From NCBI GenBank assembly GCA_023627715.1, contig JAMAHW010000024.1, positions 186,001 to 250,000 on the forward strand: 64,000 nt of DNA, in the 5' to 3' direction. Shown piece after piece: positions 55,027 through 64,000 of the stretch. Under the pieces are notes generated by a model, which was given only the letters and a program-made list of their open reading frames with translations, was not told the origin of the DNA and did not search any database. This DNA comes from Periconia sp. R9002 (lineage: Eukaryota; Ascomycota; Dothideomycetes; Pleosporales; Periconiaceae). Position 1 is the first letter of the stretch, and every line of letters starts with the position of its first letter. Made by a program: the position numbers and the translations under genes.

Positions 55027-56325
55027 GATTTTTTTTTCCCTGCGGGGAGGAGAGTTTGCGAGGGTGAGTAGGGGTGGAGGAGGTGTTTGGTGTGGTGGAT
55101 TGCTGGGGAAGGCGTGGATTTGTAGGAGTCGTAGTATTTGAGTAAGGAATATGTATGTAACTACCGAGACTCGAACGCCATCCGCGAAAGCAACGGTACT
55201 TGTAGTAATACCCGAACCAAGAGTGATATTTTGACTGAGCAATTATGAAATATGAAATATGAATTTGATCCTCACAGAGTATTGCTACCCTGGGTATCGA
55301 CACAGGTAGGGGGGGTACACTGGGTAACGTCCTCGGCCATAACGTCCTCGGCCAGGCCGGGCACACAGGCATTGACTGAGCAATAAAACCCACCCATTAT
55401 CCCCGATGGCAATGTGGGAATAGCACGGTCCCTTTCCTCATTCAACCCATATGCTATGGTATTTGTGACCTCAGTTGCTGTTTGAAAGATTAAACGAGCA
55501 ATTTAAACAATCAATGGCGGGTGTGTGGAGAAACGCATTTAGCATACAACCGGCAGTTTGCGAATCTTACTTGGCTACCGAGAAATGGAAAATATCCATG
55601 TCAATTACCATCTTGGTCATACAATGCTACGCGTTGTGGGGGGATCGTACGTCCGGGAGATGGAAGTACATAGAGTGAGGTCGGGAATTACGAAATCGTG
55701 CATATTTCTTTTCACGTGGTTCGGCTGGCGTGCCACATTTTCGACATAGGATTGCTGCGGGATTTCCCTTGTTTTGGTTTTCCCCGCATTCAGCCCTGTT
55801 CGTCATGAATTATGGGTATATCTTCGTCGTCTCGCGTTTCTAAGAATTCAGTTTGAGTATGTTTGATGCTTGCGATGACACCTTGGAACGGTAGTGCAGA
55901 TGCAGCTAACGACACCATCCGTAAGACCGATTCAAAAACCAGTTTGCTGATTTTGTGCGCCACATCCTTTCCCTAAATTCACGTGAAGACAGAGATTAAA
56001 AAAACACAGGAGTGGTACAAATAGATCGTATATTGTAGTATGGGGTAATGAAACGTATCCGAACTGCCCTGTACCAATGCTAGCTCCCAGCGGAGCCCGT
56101 CCGATGGGAGGTCGTTCCGTGCTGAAACTGAATACATGTAACTGAAACCGAAAATTTTGTTGTGGTGGCTTGATATGTGCCAACAATCGTCCCTATGAAT
56201 CCTTGCTTGGACGATACCCAGTCCTCCAAAAACAGCAGAAAAGAAAAACCCGGGGTGTATGAATTCCTAACACAATGCTAAGGTCGCAAGAAAATCCCTA
56301 ACCAGATCTTGTCCGAGAATCTTGT
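55027..56325. other. Intergenic with dispersed-repeat copy C
   Basis: 1.3 kb. The first 370 bp include repeat copy C, 240 bp upstream of the hydrolase start; the rest is AT-rich without a gene. Confidence 0.5.
55264..55370 (-). repeat. Dispersed repeat, copy C, with internal tandem doubling
   Basis: Read on the minus strand it matches copies A and B from CTGTGTGC-CGGCCTGGCC to AATACTCTGTGAGGATCAAA. It contains a 15-bp tandem duplication (TAACGTCCTCGGCCA twice, 55325-55354) absent from the other copies. On the same strand the similarity appears to extend into sequence upstream of the alpha/beta hydrolase. Confidence 0.7.
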
Positions 56326-58061
56326 TCAGACAGGCGTTATAAATCTTGTCGTTTCGGGGCCCGCCACGTCAGAGTTGATCGATGCAACATCTATGCCCAT
56401 TTCCAGTTGATTCCGCTTCGATGGAGTTTTCGATTTTGGTGCTGGGTTGGTTTGCTGTTTGATTGTTGTCTCCCGCACTTCCGGCACGTCTGGCGCATTC
56501 ATATACCTTGCTGGGTGTACTCGAAATCTTCTAGTGGAATCTGGCCCTTGCTCCTTTGGCCGCATTGATAAAGCAATGTTTCTTGCTTCTTGTAACTCTT
56601 CGTCCATCCACCGAAGCAGCGGTGGGGTACAACCCAAAGTTTGTAGGTCTGCAAAGTTCTGCGAATCTCTGTTCATCGACAGCTTCTTCAATCCATAGAT
56701 CGAGGACCTCACGCTATCCATGTATAATTTGCGCTCATGCGCTATCTCCCAACGAGTTATTGATTGCGGATATTTCGAAGCTCTGTAACGACGTATAGCC
56801 CTGAGCTCTTCCAACAGGTGTGCCATACCCACTTCTGAATTGGGTGGGAAGCCATATTTCCATGTGAGAAGCAACTTGTATAAAGTTGCAAACCGATACC
56901 GAGAATTCCTGTTGCCGCTGCCTTTGAAGAAGGTCGCAATTATCTCTTTGTAGACCGTATCCCACGATTTGATACTAGTGATGCATCCTCGCACCAAACT
57001 TTCAGTATACCACTGCGTTGGATCTGCTTTCCATTCGTAGATACTCATTTCTCTCAGAATGGCGCTAGACTGATATGCATGAGATTTAAGCAAGCGATGG
57101 TAAGCAGTTTTAACATCCGCCTTCAACGTTCCGTACTCATTTTTAGTCAACTCGCCCTTTTCGTTAAACGATTCATTCAATTGTAAGTGACGGTTTCTCA
57201 CGAGCAAGTTCACTTGATCTTGAACGACTCGTATATGGCGATTGATTTTGTAAACCTTGATGACATGACGGAAATAGGGTAAGGCGTAGAGCTTGTTAAA
57301 GGAAGCACGCAAAGCTTTCCTCCATTCATATACTGCGTCGACTAAATCACTCCCAATCTTTGAATACTGTGAATAAAATCTGGCGAGCTGTCTCCAGATG
57401 TGGGGAGCTTGATTTTGGGTGGATGCCATTATACCCGAGAGGACTCGACTTAATTCATTCATGACGTGAAATTGGTGATCAGCAGTTTCAACCAGCAATC
57501 TGGCCTCCGATTGCGCCAGGAGAAGCTCATTGAGGCCGCGTTGGTGAGATGCGCTCCAGAAGACTTCGCGAAGGGCATCTGTATCAGATACATTAAAAAT
57601 GACGGCGGCAGTTGAAAATAGAGCAGACGGTGCAATTTGCAGCTTTACAGTATGTTTGCGGGCTTACTAATGATACCAGGTGATAAGCATATCATATACT
57701 GTTATGGGTCGTGGACATCAACCTACCCATATGTTCGTTTTTCGAGAACAGCACAGTGATGCAACCTTTTCTTGTGTATATCCGACAATATTTCAGCGTC
57801 GATACTCTCCCTGTCGCATGCATTCCTATGTAATATTGTAAGATGCGAATTCCCAAGCTACTTGCTGTAGACCCACCAAGTCAACGCAGCACCATGCGGA
57901 GTTCCGAACATCATCGCTGGATGTTTACAGAGCCATTTCGCAAACTTGGGAGGTTTCCCATCATGAATATATTGCGTGGATGAAAGCGGAGAAATGTTCA
58001 GCTCCCGCAGCAAAGCATCGCCGCCGAGACGTGGCGCGCGGCCTGGCACGAAGCGCACCAT
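56326..58061 (-). CDS. Unknown helical protein (5' end uncertain)
   Basis: The exon 57578-56326 is solid: about 415 residues rich in Trp, Tyr, Arg and Lys with long helices (for example RFYSQYSKIGSDLVDAVYEW) and a basic, Pro/Thr-rich tail; no domain is recognised. Two 5' models fit the frame. Model 1: exons 58061-57877, 57825-57727, a 14-nt exon 57662-57649, then 57578-56326 (516 aa); its upstream part reads as normal protein (AEILSDIHKKRLHHCAVLEK). Model 2: start at 57823, one intron 57663-57726, 477 aa. Both use an unusual AAG acceptor at 57663. I prefer model 1 for residue composition, with low certainty. Confidence 0.5.
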
Positions 58062-58809
58062 TGATGCTCTCAATTGACGAGGAAAAATCCGACTCTCTCA
58101 AGAAACCCCAAGAAGCCAACACCGACGAAAAAAGAGGGAACGGGGGAAAAAGAAGGTACAAAGCCCCAGCCTCGCGCCGTGCAGTAGGTGCTGTCGTCCA
58201 CGTGACAGGCTAAACCGCATACACTTCATCTCATGTTGCACAACATATATTGCTTTCCGCATATCGGGGATAGACTGTTAACACGAGCCGCGTTTCAACC
58301 AAGAACTTCCTGAGCGCTTAAAGTGACATTAAAATGTTATCTATCGTCGCGTGCCAATGTATAGGTTGCAGACAATTTGTACGAATCGATACTACCCAGC
58401 ACTCGAGACTCTCTAAGCTCGTCCAAAAATGTTTTTCTTTTGAAAAGGTGTTAATAACAGTTTTCCTCGTAAAACGGCGGATAACTGGGAAATGCCTTGG
58501 CAAGGTATGTACGTATCTGCCCGCGGTATCGATTGATCAAGTACAAAAATCTCTACACATGTACGATCAATGATCCTGAACAAAACACTATTCCTTCACC
58601 ATCTACACAAACCAAACAAACCCAAAACGAAAAGACACCACCCCAAGACGCTTAGACGGACGAAGAAAAGACGAAGACGCTTATATTTCGTATGTTAAAA
58701 ACAGTCAAAAAAAAGGCTACTCAAACGCACAAACACACGACCACCCTCGTGAAAACAAGAAAAGACAATAACAAAAAGAAAAAGAGATTTCAATGCTTTC
58801 CGATACACT
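58062..58809. other. Intergenic
   Basis: About 750 bp, A-rich near 58600-58800 (3' UTR of the flippase gene). No gene seen. Confidence 0.45.
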
Positions 58810-61800
58810 CTACACGCCCTGCACCTTGCGATAACTCGGCGGTCGCAGCGTGCGTCCCAGCAACTTCGCTCCATAAGGCGGCACCAAACTGATCGCAGCA
58901 ACGACAAAGAAGCGCCACCAAAAAGCTCCACTCCCCACGAAAGCGAGATCGAAGTAACCCGCCAAGAACGGTATGCTTCCGAAGTAAATAGCAGCGGTGC
59001 CGACGATGGAGGCGATCATGATCCAATGCCAGGTAGTGACCTCCATGGCAACCATGACGAGTTCGTTGGTGACGAGGACGGAGAAGGAGATGGAGACCAT
59101 GCGCATGAAGACTGGGGAGGTAGACTCAGACGCGACACCGGCGAGGAGTTGGGTGAGGCCTTGGATCATGGAGCCCTGGTAGATGGAGACGAGGACCCAG
59201 ATGAGGAAGGATTTTGTGGAGAGGGAGCGGCCGAGTTTGAGCTCGGCGTAGAGTTCTGGGTAGAGGTTTGCGACGGATTCGTCGACGTCGGTGTCGAGGA
59301 CGAGCGAGAAGACGGGCGCCATGGTGTAGATGGTTGAGTAGCCGACGAGGAGCCAGTCTTTGTAGAGGGCGTTGGGGAGGCCGTTGGTCGAGATGGAGTA
59401 GACGGTTTGGCAGATGGAGATGATGAGGCCACGGTGGATGACGAATTGGGAGAGTTTGGCGGAGCGTTTGTACGAGTTGCGCCCGTGCCAGACGAGGAGT
59501 TTGACTAGGTGGTGGAAGTGCGTGATGGAGAAGTCGGCCGCGAGACTGGCTTGCTTGCCTTCTTTGCCGACGATACCAACTCCCACATCTGCCGCTTGGA
59601 TCATGGATACGTCATTTCCGCCGTCGCCGATGCAGCACACGCGCTTTTTGGTGTATGTACGGATTAGGAGCGCCACGTCGGCTTTTTGCGTGGGGGAACA
59701 GCGGCAGGCGACGACGGTGGGGAGTTGGACTGCGATGGAGATGAATTCTTGGCGGTAGTGGGTTAGCATAAGTGCGAGGGACTCGCCGTCGATGAGGAGA
59801 CAGGCGTCAGTTTTGCCGCGGAGGAAGTCGAGAGAGGATTGCGCGAGTTCTCTGCGTTTCACTGCGAGATTCAGTACGGGTATATCGAGAGAGTTGTTTA
59901 TGAACTTACACTTTGCGATGGTGTGAACGTACTGCCCTCGGGCAACCAGCTTCGAACTAACGGCTACACAGCGGGCAGTTTCCACCTTGTCTCCCGTCAA
60001 CATCCAGATCTTAATTCCTGCATTACGGAGAAGTTCCAGTGATGGTTTCACATCCTTTTGTAGTTTGTCTTCCACACCTGTCACACCGAGAAGTTCGAGG
60101 TCGTGCTCGAGGAACTCTTTGACGACTTCTGCAACAGCCTGGTCGCGATTGTGAAGGGCCATTGATGCTTGAGTATGACGAGATGAAAAGTCCTGGTAGG
60201 TCTCTGCCGAGAGCTTCTTGCGTCCCACAACCAGGGTACGCAGGCCTTCTCTCGCCATGTTTGCAGTTTCTTCATCCAACCAGTCATTTGCGGCAACGAT
60301 AGAGGTCATCACCGTGTCGGCGCCCTTCTGGAAGAACCAAATTTCTCCGTCGTCCTCGGAGGGAGAGGTGATAGGGCCCTGGTAGAATTTGATGACGATG
60401 CCCATGCGCTTGCTTTCCGAAGTGAACGGAAAGACGTTCATAATGCGAACGCGAACTACCTCGTTTCCGCTCGCCACTGATTGCAGGGTCATGGACTCGC
60501 GATCTCGCTGAATAAGCTTCAAACCTACCGCCTCGGTCCATCGGATGATAGCAATCTCATCGGGAGATGATGCTTGATAGTTGGTAACCATCTGCCCATT
60601 CTCTTCTTCCGTAATGGGAGTAACGTTGTGGCACAGAGCCAGAGCGAGAACCACATCACGGACACGAGAGCCTATTTCTCTTCGGGTGCGTGTCGCTGAA
60701 GTCAATGGAGCAACGTATGCTGAAGACGGAGTGACAAACACTGGAGCTTCTCCGGGGGGAGTGCTGAAGCTTTGCTGGGTATAAGACGTAACCTCCTCCA
60801 TGGCATCGTTGGCGTACGAGACGGTGCCGATGTGGATCTTCTTCATCTCCATTTCTAGTAGATATTAGTGTCAATAACATTCAACCGCTCGGACGGTGCT
60901 TACCGTTCTGAGTAAGAGTTCCCGTCTTGTCACTTAGAAGGTATTCAACTCTGCCCAGATCTTCTGGTATCGTACTAGTCCGTACCACAGTCTCCGGGAT
61001 ACTCTTGTCGTGTTCGATGAACCAGGCATAGACGGATTTACCCATATCGAGGTTCACACGCAGACCAACTGGAACAATAGTCGAGAAGAGAATGAGAAAT
61101 CTCATCATGGAGACGTACCACGGTCGACCCTCTATCTCTTGAAATCTCGAAAGTGCAACAAGAACAAAAGAAAGGGATAAGGTGAATATACATAGAAATT
61201 TGGTCAGTGCGTTGATTTCCAGCTCCAGCAGCCCTGTTTTCGAGCGAGATGGTGACGTTGACAAAGCCTGGCGCGTTTGAGGGCCGGTATAGACAACGAC
61301 CGCAAGAACATTGCAGCTAGAGGCTAACACGGTATTTGCCCATATCGTATTATCGATACTAAGCGGTGCAGACCTGACCTCATCTGTGGAAGAGTCCTCT
61401 TGCTCATGCGGGTCATATTGTTTTCGTCGTTTAGGTTGTAGTTCAATGGTGCCGTAAAACTCATTGACCTTCTTGTCCGGTTTCCCCGCGACGACGCGCA
61501 GCCGAGTGTACTCGCCCAATTCTAGATTCTGCGTCAAAGGAGAGGTCAACCGTAATTTCCAATCGGTTTCACCATCTAACTGATCGGTTCGTATGAAAGC
61601 CTCTCCAGACGATTCTACCGGTGCATTGGCATTGGGTGCGTCTTTTGACTCCGCTTGCTCGGTCGGCTCATCCAGCAATGCAGGGGCGGTATTTGGCGTT
61701 GGTACGGGTGGTGGAGCGGCGTCCAGAGAGGAACTCTTCAAAATGACCATGTCCGCGGGCACACGCTGATCCTTGCCAAGTTTTACGATGTCTCCGACCT

Positions 61801-62809
61801 TGAGGCTTCGCGATGGCTTGGTAAGCTCCCAGAAGGAGGCTGTGGCCACGCCCTTTGATGATATCTGCTGTTCCTCATCTTCGATATCGGTCAGACGACC
61901 GTTTCCGCGCCTCAATTTGCGGGCTCTTCGCTTTCCTCCCGAGCTCTTCCCTGGTGCAAGGCCATTGCCAATGCCATTCTCCTCAAACTTTAGAACTGTG
62001 TAAGGCTCCGAGTTAGCCTCTGCATCTCTCCGCCGCCGGGCAATATCATCAAGCGCCTCTTTCCCCAATGTAATTGTTATGACAAACGCCAGAGGTGCGA
62101 TATACGTAGAAAGGTAACCGAGTCGTAATTGGGGTATAATTTGGGACAATGCTACAAGCAAGAAATACATGTTGATGAAGAAGGAGAATTCGTTGTACAA
62201 TGTTCGTGGGAGGAAACTCCATGGCGTATATTTGGCGTTGGACACGGCATTTGCGGGGAATCTGGCGGTCTGAGGTTGTCCTACAGCAATGGTCCGCTGG
62301 GTGGTGGGATCGTGTTCTTCTTCGGCGTCGGACTCGGCGTCGGGGTTTGGGAGCTGTACCCCGTTTCTATTGGGGCTGGCGAGAAAGCTCGGCAGGCGAA
62401 TGCTGGATTGAATGCGCGACAAAGTGCTGGGAGCCCGCTGGTGGTTCCGCCGTCGTGAACCCTGGGATTGTAGCAACGGCGCATCGTCATCACCAGACTG
62501 ACCGTAGCTACCGTCCGAATTCCTATTTGCACTGCTATCCTCGTCATCTATGAGTCCCCGCAGATCCTCCTCTTCCGATTGCTGTGCCCTCCTGTGCCCG
62601 CGCAATCTCCCCACCCTCAGATTCCGCAGGGGGATGCGAGCGCCCAGCTCATGATACGGTTTTCTGCTGCGATCTCGAGACGAGCGGTGCGGTTGTGAAT
62701 CGGGGGTCGCTGCTGGTGCAGAAACGGGATCGAGCTCCTCGAGGTCGAGCTCAAGGTCCGAGTCGTCGTCGGGGGCGTTGGGTTGGTGGTATTGATGGGG
62801 CGCGGCCAT
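58810..62809 (-). CDS. NEO1: P4-type phospholipid-translocating ATPase, Neo1-like
   Basis: Three exons, 62809-60904, 60854-59910 and 59861-58810, give 1300 aa. It flips phospholipids (in the Neo1/ATP9 branch, PE/PS at Golgi and endosomes). A long acidic Arg/Ser-rich N-terminal tail precedes helix 1-2 (FSFFINMYFLLVALSQIIPQL), the actuator motif DGET (in RTDQLDGETDWKL), the phosphorylation motif DKTGT with Asp627, a nucleotide-binding domain (KGADTVM, MLTGDKVETA) and GDGGNDVSMI. The PFSSESKRM-like block and closing helices are intact. Neo1 assignment rests on its N-terminal segment TARFPANAVSNAKYTPWSFLPRTLYNEF-type conservation; other P4 classes are less likely. The second intron (59862-59909) is 48 nt, stop-free and a multiple of three. 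Confidence 0.92.
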
Positions 62810-63755
62810 GGCTCATGAGTCGCTGTGAGGGAGCAGGCAGAAGAGAAGCAGATCGGGTTGTGGATTATCGGACGGTCATGTGCCGTGAAAACGGTAGATA
62901 GAGAAGTTTATTGGCGGGTAGAGGCCTTTCGGAGGTCCGCGGGAGTGTCGATGGGGAAGTATAGCGAATCTTGGGGGTGGTGGCCAGATATGCGGATTGG
63001 TCTGGGGTGGTTTCGGAGAAGTCGCAGCGCCGCTGAGCAACCAACTACACGCGACACACGGGATAAGTAAAAATGAGACGAGACAAAGACGAAAGGATGA
63101 ACTTGGGTATGCGTGGAAAGGTTCGGAAGGTGGGTGTCGTAAGGATGTAGGGAGGGAAGAATGATGACTGCGCTACCTATTAATATCATCAATGAATGGA
63201 CGGACGTACGAGGAGTTGACGCCACAGTGGCTTGTATTGCGTAGTAAGGATGGATGGATGCATGCATGCATGAGGTGGCTTCATTACATTACGCCTAGTC
63301 CCCGTCTATCCCGTCACCACCAACTCCTCGCTGTCCTTTTCATTAACTCACCCCATGCTATTGGCGATGCTGCACTGCATCGTGGCCTTTTACTAGGAAC
63401 CGTCCTCTTTATCCAAGACGTCCTCATCCTCGCGTTTTCTAATTCTTCGTCTTCTGTTGTATAGATACCTAGGTATGTATCTTCACCTCTGCTGCTTCCG
63501 TCTCATCCAAGAAAGGGATAAGGGTCAGAATTATCCCGTGTTCCCTTTTTCTCGATTCATTTCTCCTTTTTCCCTCCTATATGGTTGGCACTCACCATCA
63601 TCGCCGTCGCAATCCACGGCTCTCCATGCCAGATCCTCGAGTCCCGTCGTCCCACCCACTCGCTACCAGTCTCCATCTCAGCGCTAATCCCGTCGCATAG
63701 TCTTTTGCAGATACCCCCTTTTCTTTTAGATCTTATACATATATAATACTCAATC
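62810..63755. promoter_or_regulatory. Divergent promoter region, flippase / downstream gene
   Basis: 946 bp between the flippase ATG (minus) and the next plus-strand ATG. It contains GGATGGATGGATGCATGCATGCATGAGG near 63250 (short GGAT/GCAT repeats) and pyrimidine-rich leader sequence before 63756. No gene between. Confidence 0.45.
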
Positions 63756-64000
63756 ATGGAGGACGACGCGCCAAATTTCTCTTACGCGTACAACGACACC
63801 CTATCGCCGTCAGAACCCTGGTGGAATCCTGCTCTGCGACCCGACCACGACGAAGCCAATCAAAACAAACCACCACGTCTCCAGCCCTCTCCGCAAATCA
63901 ATCCTCAATCGAAACCCGAGTTAGACCAGGGTTTAGAGGATGATGATGAACTACCCACCATACCTGCGCCCGTTGCGCCCGTAGCCGCTGCCGCTCCCGC
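63756..64000 (+). CDS. 5' end of a gene, truncated by the window
   Basis: ATG at 63756 follows a pyrimidine-rich leader and opens a frame of 81 codons that is still open at the window end. It reads MEDDAPNFSYAYNDTLSPSE and continues Trp-, Pro- and Asp-rich with an acidic stretch (LEDDDELPTIPAPVAPVAAA). The composition suggests a disordered N-terminal region; no domain can be named from this part. Confidence 0.6.
   Translation, partial: MEDDAPNFSYAYNDTLSPSEPWWNPALRPDHDEANQNKPPRLQPSPQINPQSKPELDQGLEDDDELPTIPAPVAPVAAAAP

Overview
This window is nuclear DNA of a filamentous ascomycete (Pezizomycotina). The evidence is many short spliceosomal introns (about 45-115 bp), a Zn(2)Cys(6) regulator with a fungal transcription-factor domain, a PFF1-type vacuolar protease, a Neo1-type P4-ATPase, an MFS permease, GPI/mucin-like wall proteins and an intron-containing tRNA-Thr. 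I cannot name the species. There is no sign of prokaryotic, viral or organellar DNA. Gene models below were built by hand from splice signals and frame continuity. Where exons are given, their lengths sum to a whole number of codons.

Layout. 0.4-8.1 kb: a compact group with an amidohydrolase-type (2,3-dihydroxybenzoate-like) decarboxylase, a SnoaL-like protein, an aldehyde dehydrogenase and a Zn(2)Cys(6) activator; it looks like a small aromatic-catabolism cluster with a local regulator. 8.6-16 kb: a single-pass mucin-like sensor protein, a gene-poor stretch with a 10-N assembly gap, a small DUF1330-like protein and a secreted aerolysin-like beta-pore-forming protein. 17.9-29 kb: MFS transporter, two coiled-coil proteins and a GPI-anchored Ser/Thr-rich protein. 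29-37 kb: PFF1 protease divergent from a small methyltransferase-like protein, then a multi-pass membrane protein with a long Pro-rich repeat tail. 38.4-41.1 kb: a Ser/Thr kinase fused to about 11 WD40-like repeats. 41.1-45.9 kb: a 4.8-kb stretch without a convincing gene, holding an 81-bp tandem duplication. 45.9-49.7 kb: a head-to-head pair of BTB-like paralogs. 50-55 kb: PEBP-like protein, tRNA-Thr(CGT) with a 38-nt intron, a cyclase-family (PF04199-type) enzyme and a secreted alpha/beta hydrolase. 56.3-62.8 kb: an unknown protein and the Neo1-like flippase, followed by the 5' end of one more gene running off the window.

The points most worth following are the kinase-WD40 fusion, the candidate catabolic cluster (with inverted CGG/CCG triplets in its divergent promoter), the aerolysin-like gene, the divergent BTB-like pair, and a three-copy dispersed repeat (13.8, 16.9 and 55.3 kb). 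Unusual splicing also stands out: a 13-nt micro-exon inside the zinc cluster, a GC-AG intron in the same gene, and a stop-free 48-nt intron in the flippase.
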